The notes: generated by a model not told the origin, from the sequence alone. Positions 1-5,985 are shown, counted from the first letter of the stretch. The stretch: DNA of 7,621 bases from Thermoleophilia bacterium (GCA_020438525.1 JAGQUL010000106.1:1-7621), one strand, 5' to 3'. Translations and numbers: made by a program.

Positions 1-1287
1 GGGGATCGTCTGCCAGGCGGCTTCCTTGAACCCGACCGGGTTGAGCGAGACCTGCAGCACGCCGCTCGCGCACGAGGTGCCGGCACTGTCGTCGAAGTTC
101 GCCCAGGTGCTGCCGTTGTCGGCCGAGTACTGCACGCAGATCGAGGTGGCGGCGTTCGTGCCGACCACTGCCACGTTGGCGGACATGCGCGCCTCGGTGG
201 CGGCCTCCAGGTCCATTCGCAGGCGGCCGCGGTTGGCGCCCATCAGCTCGGTGAGCGCGGCCGGCATGTTCGTCCACGTGCCGACGTACATGCTGATCGA
301 GCGCGGGCTGCGCGTGCGACCCACCACCTGCCACGCGGATCCGTCGCTGCGCGAGAGCGTGCCGCCCGCCTCGTCGCTTGCGAAGTAGAGCGACGCGGCG
401 TTCGAGGAGCCGGCGGTCGGGCGCGCGGCGAGCGTGCCGGCGGCGAGTCGATCGCTCCACACGGCGGGCGCGATGTCGGCGAGCGCTACGGAGCCGTCGG
501 CGATCTCGGTGGATGTGACCGAGCCGGCGGCGAGCTGCGCGGAGGTCACGGCGTTCGCGGCGAGCTCGGTGGTCGTGACGCTCGCGGGCGCGAGCTGCGC
601 GCTCGTGATCGAGTTCGCGCTGATGTTCGCCTCGGCGCCGAGGCTCGACACGCGGTTCCAGACGTATCCGTCTGACTGGTAGAGCGTGCCGCCGGCCTCG
701 TCGGTGGCGAAGTAGAAGGAGCCGGCCGGGCGCGAGCCGGCGGTGGGGCGCGAGCCGAGCAGGCCGGAGGTGGAGATCGCGCGCCAGGCATCCATCGACA
801 TCGCGCGCGCGGTCACGGCGCGATCATCGAGGCGCGTGGCGGTGATGCCCTTGGGCTTGATGCGCGAGGAGTCGAGCGAGTTGCGCGCGATCGTGCCGAG
901 CCGGCCGGGGGTGAGCTGGTCCCAGGAGCGGCCGTTGCTGCGAAAGAGCGCGCCGCCGTCCACGTCGTCGGCGAAGTAGAGCCAGCCGGCGGTGGCGCTC
1001 GTCGCGCGCGGGCGGGTGCGCGCGGGGCCATAACCGATCAGGCGGTTCATCGTGGAGAGAGCGAAGTGGCGCGGCAGGATCTGGCGCGAGGCGATGTCGG
1101 CGCCGCGGATCGTGCCCGGCTTGAGCGTGATCGTCGCGCGGGCGGCGGCCGGGTCGGCGCCCGAGGCGGCGGCACCCGCATCAGCAGGGGCGACGGTTCC
1201 GGAACGGGTCGCGCCGACGAGCGCGAGCGCCGCACACGTCACCGCCATGACGGACGCCCAGCGGCGCCTGGATGCAGCAGTCTTCAT
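1..1287 (-). CDS. Secreted fibre-like repeat protein, copy A (3' end outside window)
   Basis: 429 codons are visible without a stop, starting at ATG 1287-1285; by alignment with copy B (4621-5985) about 33 C-terminal residues are missing. The N-terminus (MKTAASRRRW, then a hydrophobic stretch to about residue 27) looks like a secretion signal, followed by an Ala/Gly-rich linker. Then come three copies of a motif of the form (S/W)(L/F)YFA(S/T/D)D..GG(T/A)L.(R/Q)S(N/D)G..W near residues 101-122, 189-210 and 298-319. Five tandem 10-residue repeats (226-275) lie between the second and third, and a C-terminal domain contains CVQYSADNGSTWANFD and SAGTSC. Such motifs and (S/A)VTSAELA-type repeats resemble bacteriophage tail-fibre stalks and surface fibres; the exact function is unknown. 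It is divergent from the toxin-antitoxin operon at 1434. No clear Shine-Dalgarno sequence precedes the start. I am confident that it is a gene and a paralogue of copy B, and weakly confident about its role. Confidence 0.9.
   Translation of the reverse strand, partial: MKTAASRRRWASVMAVTCAALALVGATRSGTVAPADAGAAASGADPAAARATITLKPGTIRGADIASRQILPRHFALSTMNRLIGYGPARTRPRATSATAGWLYFADDVDGGALFRSNGRSWDQLTPGRLGTIARNSLDSSRIKPKGITATRLDDRAVTARAMSMDAWRAISTSGLLGSRPTAGSRPAGSFYFATDEAGGTLYQSDGYVWNRVSSLGAEANISANSITSAQLAPASVTTTELAANAVTSAQLAAGSVTSTEIADGSVALADIAPAVWSDRLAAGTLAARPTAGSSNAASLYFASDEAGGTLSRSDGSAWQVVGRTRSPRSISMYVGTWTNMPAALTELMGANRGRLRMDLEAATEARMSANVAVVGTNAATSICVQYSADNGSTWANFDDSAGTSCASGVLQVSLNPVGFKEAAWQTIP
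463..612 (-). repeat. Five tandem 30-bp coding repeats (10-residue units) in copy A
   Basis: This stretch encodes five consecutive decapeptides of the pattern (S/A)(V/I)T(S/T)(A/T)(E/Q)(L/I)A.., in phase with 30 bp at the DNA level. The equivalent array in copy B is at 5182-5331. The period and the alternation of small, polar and aliphatic residues suggest a stalk-like beta-structured fibre segment. The repeats are degenerate in DNA sequence, so selection probably acts on the protein. Confidence 0.8.
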
Positions 1288-1311
1288 GCGGCGACGGTGC
1301 CCGGCGAAATT

Positions 1312-1355
1312 GTGCACGCAAACTTTGTTGGCGATCCTGATCGTGCACTTTGCGT
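1312..1355. promoter_or_regulatory. Possible operator upstream of copy A (inverted repeat with paired GTGCAC sites)
   Basis: GTGCAC occurs at 1312-1317 and again at 1343-1348. A 7-bp inverted repeat, ACGCAAA (1316-1322) and TTTGCGT (1349-1355), overlaps these sites. The region is 25-68 bp upstream of the copy A start codon on the minus strand and is richer in A/T than its surroundings. It could be a regulator site or part of the copy A promoter, but no convincing -10/-35 pair was found on the minus strand. Confidence 0.3.
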
Positions 1356-1397
1356 TTCAGTGGGTCGGGTGGCCCTGCCGGAGCGTCGCGGAATCGT

Positions 1398-1427
1398 GTG
1401 ACCATGGTCAGATGACCATGGTATGAT
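1398..1427 (+). promoter_or_regulatory. Leaderless promoter of the first toxin-antitoxin operon
   Basis: A -35-like GTGACC (1398-1403) and a -10-like TATGAT (1422-1427) are separated by 18 bp. The ATG of the antitoxin begins at 1434, only six bases after the -10, so transcription should start at or next to the start codon. There is no room for a Shine-Dalgarno sequence. The same arrangement precedes the second operon (6087-6124), and the 15 bases from the -10 through ATG differ at only one position. Confidence 0.65.
1399..1422. promoter_or_regulatory. Palindromic operator overlapping the first toxin-antitoxin promoter
   Basis: TGACCATGGTCA at 1399-1410 is a perfect 12-bp palindrome. TGACCATGGT is repeated at 1413-1422, giving two CCATGG cores 14 bp apart. 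The pair covers the -35 and touches the -10, the usual position for autorepression by a Phd/YefM antitoxin or the toxin-antitoxin complex. That the antitoxin binds here is an inference from position and from known behaviour of the family. Confidence 0.6.
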
Positions 1428-1433
1428 GGGGGC

Positions 1434-1712
1434 ATGCGGGAGATGTCGGTGTCGCAGTTCAAGGCCACGTGCCTCGCTCGGTTCGAGGAGATCGCCAATG
1501 GCGGCGAGGGTGTCGTGGTGACCAAGCGCGGGGTGCCGATCGCCCAGGTCGGGCCGGTGCAGGGCAGCGCGGCCCGACCGCGCGTGCTCGGCCGGCTCGC
1601 GGGCACGCTGCAGCTGCGCGAGGACCTCGCGGCCGCCCCCGCCGCGCCCGACGATTCCGCGGCGGACTCCGAGCAGGAGCTGCTCGACGAGTGGCGCGAG
1701 CTCAACGCGTGA
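1434..1712 (+). CDS. Phd/YefM-type antitoxin of the first toxin-antitoxin pair
   Basis: This 92-residue protein has the Phd/YefM N-terminal pattern: VSQFKATCLARFEEIANGGE (residues 6-25), then VVVTKRGVPIAQVGP (27-41). That domain normally dimerises and binds operator DNA. The acidic tail (about 70-92, ending LLDEWRELNA) is the expected toxin-neutralising segment. The start at ATG 1434 is favoured because it lies six bases after a good -10, as a leaderless start; ATG 1443 (Met4) is an alternative. The stop overlaps the toxin GTG start by four bases. Expected role: neutralise the neighbouring PIN ribonuclease and repress the operon through the palindrome at 1399-1422. Family assignment is firm; the cognate pairing is inferred from the overlap. 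Confidence 0.88.
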   Translation: MREMSVSQFKATCLARFEEIANGGEGVVVTKRGVPIAQVGPVQGSAARPRVLGRLAGTLQLREDLAAAPAAPDDSAADSEQELLDEWRELNA

Positions 1713-2101
1713 AGCTGCTGCTCGACACCCACGCCTGGATCTGGGCGCTGATCGATCCCGACCGCCTCGATCCCGACGCTCGCGCGGCGATCGAGCACGG
1801 CGAGCACGTGCTGCACGTATCGGCGGCATCGCTCTGGGAGCTCGCGATCCTCGAGCGCCGCGGAGCGATCGACCTGAGCGGCGACCTCGAATCGTGGATC
1901 GCCTACGCGATGCGCGAGCTGCCCGTGCGCGAGCTGCCGATCACCGGTGCGATCGCAGTCGCGAGCCAGCGGGTGCCGCTCGACCATCGCGACCCTGCCG
2001 ATCGCTTCCTCGCCGCCACCGCGCTCGAGCACGACCTCGTGCTCGTGACGCGCGACCGCGAGCTGCTCGCCGCGCCCGGGGTCCCCACGCTCGCGGCGTG
2101 A
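1709..2101 (+). CDS. PIN-domain ribonuclease toxin (VapC-like)
   Basis: 130 residues from a GTG start at 1709 that overlaps the antitoxin stop (GTGA, 1709-1712). The PIN-domain acidic set is complete: D6 in KLLLDTHAWIW, E44 in SLWELAI, D95 and D98 in HRDPADRFLAA, and D116 in VTRDREL. The LLLDTHA...HRDPADR form is typical of the PIN subgroup paired with Phd/YefM antitoxins. PIN toxins cleave RNA with metal ions held by these acids; the particular RNA target cannot be read from the sequence. Longer upstream reading in this frame (from 1469) lies inside the antitoxin gene and is not the real start. No strong Shine-Dalgarno is seen, so translation probably depends on coupling to the antitoxin. 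Confidence 0.9.
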   Translation: MKLLLDTHAWIWALIDPDRLDPDARAAIEHGEHVLHVSAASLWELAILERRGAIDLSGDLESWIAYAMRELPVRELPITGAIAVASQRVPLDHRDPADRFLAATALEHDLVLVTRDRELLAAPGVPTLAA

Positions 2102-2140
2102 GCAGCCTGGTCGTCGTCGCCCCCCCCCGAGCGAGCGAAG

Positions 2141-2161
2141 CGCCTCAGCGCAGCTCGAGCA
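2141..2161. repeat. Left copy of 21-bp direct repeat bracketing the ATPase/HNH module
   Basis: The 21 bases here are identical to 4617-4637. Both correspond to the last codons and stop of the fibre-like genes, reading LELR-stop on the minus strand. The bases on either side differ. The repeat is therefore explained by homology of two gene ends, but its position at both edges of the module makes it a possible scar of the insertion or a site for excision by recombination. Confidence 0.75.
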
Positions 2162-2231
2162 TCGTGGCGCCGAGCTACACCTGCACCACGCCGATCGCGC
2201 ATGCGGTGCCGAAGGTGCCATCGAAGTCGCG
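2145..2231 (-). pseudogene. Decayed 3' remnant of a third fibre-like gene
   Basis: Read on the minus strand from 2228, this encodes DFDGTFGTACAIGVVQV, a TAG stop (2177-2175), then LGATMLELR and TGA (2147-2145). Copy B has NFDGSAGTSCATGVVQV, and its last residues are GSTVLELR. By my hand alignment, 2179-2227 matches 4772-4820 at 41 of 49 bases and 2141-2161 matches 4617-4637 exactly. The 17 bases between replace 134 bases in copy B, a deletion of 117 bp or exactly 39 codons. No 5' part of this copy is present; the ATPase operon leader starts where it should continue. It cannot make a functional protein. Confidence 0.85.
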
Positions 2232-2300
2232 CGCATGAGGAACGTCGAATCAGCGTGTCATCACGTTCTAAGGCGTTCGGTCAACACCGTGCTCGGGAAT

Positions 2301-2305
2301 AGGTG
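2301..2305 (+). promoter_or_regulatory. Ribosome binding site deciding the ATPase start
   Basis: AGGTG at 2301-2305 lies six bases before ATG 2312 and supports that start. The alternative GTG at 2303 would sit inside this site and adds only three residues (MCS). Confidence 0.5.
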
Positions 2306-2311
2306 TGCTCA

Positions 2312-3640
2312 ATGAAGATTCGCAGCTTGCACATCGAAGGTTGTCGACTTATCGATCACGTTGATCCGAATTCTCTGTCGTTCGGGTCGCCTCAGCGAAC
2401 ATGGACGATGTTCGTCGGTACAAACGGCTCGGGCAAGTCGACCATCTTGCAGGTGATTGCCCTGCTCGCAGCCGGTGCAGCCGACGTGGACGAGTTGGTG
2501 AAACTCCCGGCGATGTTTGTCGATGAGCGCAACGCGAGGCCGGTGCGCCTCGCTGCCGAGTTCGAGCTGTCGGATGGGCGGATACTGAGCTCTCGCCTGA
2601 CGATCCATCCGGGAAAACGCAACGTCGAAGGCGACTCGTGGATGGGTACCCTTGACGCCGCTCCCGACGTGCCTGAGAACGCGCTTGGCAAGTTGCGCGA
2701 GAACGAGATGGGCGGCCAAGATCGACTCGACGCGCTCGTTGTCGGGCTCGGTGTGACGCGCCGAATCCCTCTCCCGGAGCCAACTCCTGACTCGCCCGTT
2801 TCTCGGTGCCTGGGATCGCTGTTCGGTGCGGCGTCGCATGCCACCAATCTGATCGACCGGCTAGAGGTCGACGAGATCGACCGTGACGACGACGGCTCTG
2901 CACCGGAATCGAAGCGAGCGAGCCACCAGCTCGCCGACGACCTGGACGATGTACTTGCCCGCAAGCACCAGTTGCTTCCGAGGGTGAGCAGCGTAATGAA
3001 GACAGGTCGAGGAGGGATAGTAGAGGCCGCACAGCTGTCGGAAGGCCGGCGCATCTACTTCAAGCCAGGCTCGGAAGGTCAGGACATCCGGATTCCGGCA
3101 CGCTGGCTATCGCAGGGCTACCAGTCTGTGTTCACGATCGCCGCCGACGTGCTCGGAAATGCTTACGTCGAGGCGGGAAGGCCTGTGCATCCCGACGAGA
3201 TCACCAACTTGATCCTGATTGATGAGCTGGATCTGCATGTCCACCCACAGTGGCAGACGACGCTCGTCGACCAGCTTGGGAAGGTGTTCAGCAACGCCCA
3301 ATTCATCGCGACCACGCATGCGCCGTTGCTACTGTCGGGCCTGGGTCGTGACGAGATCTACCTTCTGCGTCAGGACCCCCTCAATGGCACAGTCAGCGTC
3401 GCCCAATCCGAAATCGATCCATCACTTGGTACGGGCACTGAGCTGCTTCGCGACTTCTACGGAATCGATGAGGCCTACCCGAATGCATTGGGCGCCGAGT
3501 ACGAAGAGTACGGCGTGCTCGCCTCGGATCCGACGAGGACATCGCAGGAGGACGCGCGCGCGTCTGAGCTTCGAGCGAAACTGAAGGCGGAGGGAATCGA
3601 GGTGCCCTTCGAGCCGGTGCCGCTGGAGGCAACGGAGTGA
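2312..3640 (+). CDS. SMC/ABC-like AAA ATPase of a Septu-like defence module (PtuA-like)
   Basis: 442 residues from ATG 2312; GTG 2303 would add three. It begins MKIRSLHIEG, the usual opening strand of AAA_21/RecF-like ATPases. Walker A is GTNGSGKST (36-44), an ABC-type signature LSQGYQS begins at L266, and Walker B is LILIDELDLHVHP with D304 and catalytic E305. The switch histidine is H336 in IATTHAP. The middle section (about 110-250) is the expected insertion between the two ATPase halves, with an acidic helical stretch (DEIDRDDD). After the ATPase core, the tail has a GIDEAYP-type segment and a charged helix like the PtuA C-terminus; no Toprim nuclease domain follows, so this is not an OLD nuclease. 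It overlaps the HNH gene by GTGA. In Septu, PtuA assembles with the PtuB nuclease and is thought to hold it inactive until phage infection. GC is lower than in the flanks, suggesting transfer. The ATPase family is certain; Septu membership is probable. Confidence 0.85.
   Translation: MKIRSLHIEGCRLIDHVDPNSLSFGSPQRTWTMFVGTNGSGKSTILQVIALLAAGAADVDELVKLPAMFVDERNARPVRLAAEFELSDGRILSSRLTIHPGKRNVEGDSWMGTLDAAPDVPENALGKLRENEMGGQDRLDALVVGLGVTRRIPLPEPTPDSPVSRCLGSLFGAASHATNLIDRLEVDEIDRDDDGSAPESKRASHQLADDLDDVLARKHQLLPRVSSVMKTGRGGIVEAAQLSEGRRIYFKPGSEGQDIRIPARWLSQGYQSVFTIAADVLGNAYVEAGRPVHPDEITNLILIDELDLHVHPQWQTTLVDQLGKVFSNAQFIATTHAPLLLSGLGRDEIYLLRQDPLNGTVSVAQSEIDPSLGTGTELLRDFYGIDEAYPNALGAEYEEYGVLASDPTRTSQEDARASELRAKLKAEGIEVPFEPVPLEATE
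3625..3629 (+). promoter_or_regulatory. Strong ribosome binding site for the HNH gene
   Basis: GGAGG lies within the last codons of the ATPase gene, seven bases before the GTG start at 3637. It supports the GTG start and coupled translation of the two proteins. Confidence 0.75.
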
Positions 3641-4578
3641 TCCGCCAGCCGGGGCGTGCGAATCAGCCCTCGACCGCCGAGGCGACCGCTTCGCTTGCGG
3701 CGCAGCAAGGCGAGTTGGATCGAAGGATTGCCCCATGGCGAGGGAAACCGCTCGCGCATGTGCCGGCAGACGACGACCTGCGCAGCAATTTTGGCGCCGG
3801 GCCAAGCGTCCGAGCCGAGTTGGCTGCGGCATCGCGGATCGGCCAGTTCAACAAGTGTGCATGGTGCGAGGGGTTCATCCACGACGACCAGGCGCGATCG
3901 GAAAGCGAGCGGCTGACTGTCGAGCATGTACGGCCGGTTCACGACTACCCGTGGCTGCAGGCGCGCTGGTCCAACCTCGTCGCAGCGTGCGGGGCGTGCA
4001 ACCACGGACGTGGTCGTCGAGCAGTTCGTCGATCGGCGCCTATCCAAGATTTCCCACTGATCAGCGGCCAGGTCTCGAGGCTTCGCGTAGGAGAGCTACC
4101 ACCCGGAGTCGATGGGCGCGAGCTCACGGGCATGCGACCCGGATGGTGCGTTGTTGACCCCATGGATCCGGCCGAAGTCGATCCGGCCTCGATCGTGCAG
4201 CCACGCGTTGCATCGACCGCGTACTCCGCAGCCACGTTCCCATCGCGCGCTCGTGAGGTCGTCGCCTGGTCAGCTCGCTCCGGACTGGACCGAAGCTCAC
4301 GCCTACGCGCTCGGGGGATGATTCCGGCAGTCCTCTATGCAGGCGGCGACGTCGTTTCCGAGCGACGGGCGAGCTGGATTCGTAGAGCCGTGGTCCCCCG
4401 CGTCGAGGATCTTCGCGCGGCCAGCGACCAGCGCGAAGCTCATCTCGCTTGGACGCGGCTGTGCGCTCGAACGCGCCCGAGCCAGCCGTATTCGCTCGTT
4501 GTATGGGAGATGCTCGCCTCGTCGGAGCTTTCTGAGATTCGTGCCTTGTATGGCTTGGTGGTGCCGGCTCGCCCTTGA
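3637..4578 (+). CDS. HNH endonuclease of a Septu-like defence module (PtuB-like)
   Basis: 313 residues from GTG 3637, which overlaps the ATPase stop and has GGAGG seven bases upstream. The HNH core runs C74-AW-C77, then VEHVRP (E96, H97, R99, P100), W111-S-N113-L, and C118-GA-C121-N122. The two CxxC pairs should bind zinc and H97 should be the catalytic histidine. The EH.RP...W.NL...C..CN layout is that of the HNH family known as PtuB and as the effector of retron Ec78. Downstream, DFPLI (138-142) and VVDPMDPAEVDP recall the FPL.DP...DP segment of that family. The remaining 120 or so residues are basic and Trp-containing without a recognised domain. With PtuA such proteins form a phage-restricting nuclease complex. 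No reverse transcriptase or retron RNA is adjacent, so a type I Septu-like arrangement is most likely. Activity and target are not shown by the sequence. Confidence 0.82.
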   Translation: MIRQPGRANQPSTAEATASLAAQQGELDRRIAPWRGKPLAHVPADDDLRSNFGAGPSVRAELAAASRIGQFNKCAWCEGFIHDDQARSESERLTVEHVRPVHDYPWLQARWSNLVAACGACNHGRGRRAVRRSAPIQDFPLISGQVSRLRVGELPPGVDGRELTGMRPGWCVVDPMDPAEVDPASIVQPRVASTAYSAATFPSRAREVVAWSARSGLDRSSRLRARGMIPAVLYAGGDVVSERRASWIRRAVVPRVEDLRAASDQREAHLAWTRLCARTRPSQPYSLVVWEMLASSELSEIRALYGLVVPARP

Positions 4579-4585
4579 GTCACAG

Positions 4586-4609
4586 GGCGCCTCTCGCGGG
4601 TGCGACGCC
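4586..4609. terminator. Weak hairpin between convergent HNH gene and copy B
   Basis: GGCG (4586-4589) can pair with CGCC (4606-4609), and TCGC (4594-4597) with GCGA (4602-4605) around a GGGT loop, with a four-base bulge. It lies in the 42-bp gap between the HNH stop and the copy B stop. No T-tract follows on either strand, so it is at best a weak bidirectional terminator. Confidence 0.25.
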
Positions 4610-4616
4610 TCCGGCC

Positions 4617-4637
4617 CGCCTCAGCGCAGCTCGAGCA
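4617..4637. repeat. Right copy of 21-bp direct repeat bracketing the ATPase/HNH module
   Basis: Identical to 2141-2161. Here it is the intact 3' end of copy B plus four bases beyond the stop codon. The two copies are 2,476 bp apart and enclose the whole ATPase/HNH operon. Confidence 0.75.
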
Positions 4638-5985
4638 CGGTCGATCCGAAGCGTGGGTCGCTGCCGCCGTTGCCGCTCTGCCCCACGAGCCGGACCAGGG
4701 CGTTCTCGTCGCGGGCGGTCGCAGGCAGGTCCTGCCAGCCGCTCACCTTCAGGCCGGTCGAGTTGAGCGCGACCTGCACCACGCCGGTGGCGCACGACGT
4801 GCCGGCGCTGCCATCGAAGTTCAGCCACGTCGAGCCGAAGTCGACCGAGTACTGCCCGCACAGCTTCGCGTTGGTGAAGCCCGCGCCGTAGAGCACGGTC
4901 GAGAGCCGCACCTGCGTCTGGGTGGACAGGTCGATCGCCATCGTCGAGCGGTTCGCGCCGAAGTACTCGGTGAGCGCGGCCGGCTGGTTGGTCCACTGGC
5001 CGAACATGAAGTCGACCGTGCGCGGCGATCGCGAGCGACCCACGGTGGTCCATGATGCGCCGTCGCTGCGGGCGAGCGTGCCGCCGGCGTCGTCGCTCGC
5101 GAAGTAGAGCGAGTTGGCGTTCGCGGCGGATGCTGCAGGGCGGGCGACTACGGTTCCGCTCGCCAGCCGATCGCTCCACACCGCTGCTGCGATCTTGGCG
5201 AGCGTGACCGAGCCGTCGGCGATTTCGGCGCTGCCGACGGAGCCCGCCGCGAGCTCGGAGGAGGTCACGGCGTTGGTGGCGAGCTCGGCGCTCGTGACGC
5301 TCGCGGGTGCGAGCATCGAGGAGGTGACGGAGTTCGCGCTGATGTTCGCCTCGGCGCCGAGGCTCGACACACGGTTCCAGACGTAGCCGTCGGACTGGTA
5401 GAGCGTGCCGCCGAGCATGTCGGTGGCGAAGTAGAAGGAGCCGGCGGGGCGGGAGCCGGCGCTGGGGCGCGCGGCGAGCAGGCCGGAGGTGGAGATCGCG
5501 CGCCAGGCATCCATCGACATCGAGCGGGATGTCACCGCGCGATCGTCGAGGCGCGAGGCGGTGATGCCCTTCGGCTTGATGCGCGAGGAGTCGAGCGAGT
5601 TGCGGGCGATCTTCCCGAGCCGGCCGGGGGTGAGCTGGTCCCAGGAGCGGCCGTTGCTGCGAAAGAGCGCGCCGCCGTCCACGTCGCTTGCGAAGTAGAG
5701 CCAGCCGGCGGTGGCGCGGGTCGCGCGTGGGCGGGTGCGCGCGGGGCCGTAGCCGATCAGGCGGTTCATGGTGCGCAGCCCGAAGTGGCGCGGCAGGATC
5801 TGGCGCGAGGCGATGTCGCGCGCGCGGATGGTGCCGGGCTTGAGCGTGATCGTTGCGCGGGCGGATGCGGGGTCGGCGCCGGCAGCGGGCGAGGTGGTGG
5901 AGCGGGTCGCGCCGATCAGCGCGGCCGCTGCACACGTCACCGCCATGACGGACGCCAGTCGGCGTCGAGCAGCAGGATTGGCCAT
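4621..5985 (-). CDS. Secreted fibre-like repeat protein, copy B
   Basis: 454 residues from ATG 5985. The N-terminus (MANPAARRRLASV, then a hydrophobic run to about residue 26) looks like a secretion signal and the following region to about 45 is an Ala-rich linker. A conserved segment (ITLKPGTIRARDIASRQILP) precedes three motif copies: GWLYFASDVDGGALFRSNGRSW (94-115, described by its first half), GSFYFATD...SDGYVW (182-203) and NSLYFASD...SDGASW (291-312). Five exact-length decapeptides fill 219-268, with looser ones at 129-160. The C-terminal domain (about 315-454) includes CGQYSVDFGSTWLNFDG and SAGTSC, whose two Cys could form a disulphide, and ends VLELR. It closely matches copy A through the first two thirds and less in the C-terminal domain. 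I see no catalytic motif; an extracellular structural or binding fibre is the best guess. It is divergent from the second toxin-antitoxin operon and convergent with the HNH gene. Confidence 0.9.
   Translation of the reverse strand: MANPAARRRLASVMAVTCAAAALIGATRSTTSPAAGADPASARATITLKPGTIRARDIASRQILPRHFGLRTMNRLIGYGPARTRPRATRATAGWLYFASDVDGGALFRSNGRSWDQLTPGRLGKIARNSLDSSRIKPKGITASRLDDRAVTSRSMSMDAWRAISTSGLLAARPSAGSRPAGSFYFATDMLGGTLYQSDGYVWNRVSSLGAEANISANSVTSSMLAPASVTSAELATNAVTSSELAAGSVGSAEIADGSVTLAKIAAAVWSDRLASGTVVARPAASAANANSLYFASDDAGGTLARSDGASWTTVGRSRSPRTVDFMFGQWTNQPAALTEYFGANRSTMAIDLSTQTQVRLSTVLYGAGFTNAKLCGQYSVDFGSTWLNFDGSAGTSCATGVVQVALNSTGLKVSGWQDLPATARDENALVRLVGQSGNGGSDPRFGSTVLELR
5182..5331 (-). 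repeat. Five tandem 30-bp coding repeats (10-residue units) in copy B
   Basis: Encodes residues 219-268 as SVTSSMLAPA, SVTSAELATN, AVTSSELAAG, SVGSAEIADG and SVTLAKIAAA. The register matches copy A (463-612) without indels, so copy number has stayed at five since duplication. Confidence 0.85.

Larger units (their letters stand above)
2102..2311. other. Intergenic region with C-tract, fibre-gene remnant and ATPase leader
   Basis: This 210-bp stretch holds a run of nine C residues (2120-2128), the fibre-gene remnant (2145-2231), and about 70 bp of leader before the ATPase. The leader is noticeably less GC-rich than the flanks. It must contain the promoter of the ATPase/HNH operon, but I could not pick out a convincing -35/-10 pair. 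It is too short and has no structure suited to a retron msr-msd RNA. Confidence 0.5.

Noticed and set aside
463..612. 30-bp periodic repeats as a CRISPR array
   Set aside because: The units are contiguous without spacers, degenerate, and in frame within a protein-coding gene in both copies.
1..1287. Prophage tail-fibre gene
   Set aside because: The stalk repeats look phage-like, but there is a signal-like N-terminus and no other phage structural, lysis or integrase gene in the window.
2120..2128. Run of nine C residues as a phase-variation tract
   Set aside because: It lies after the toxin stop and outside any intact gene, and no promoter spacing depends on it as far as I can see.
1181..2236. 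Long minus-strand open frame of 351 codons
   Set aside because: It runs antisense through the toxin-antitoxin genes and part of copy A, is Arg/Ala/Ser-rich with no motif, and is a by-product of high GC.
2238..2311. A retron (Ec78-like), because that retron uses the same ATPase/HNH pair
   Set aside because: No reverse transcriptase is encoded, and the 74-bp leader is too short and lacks the structure for an msr-msd RNA.
2141..4637. Target-site duplication of a transposon or integrase att sites
   Set aside because: No transposase, integrase or terminal inverted repeat is visible, and the 21-bp repeat is explained by homologous fibre-gene ends.
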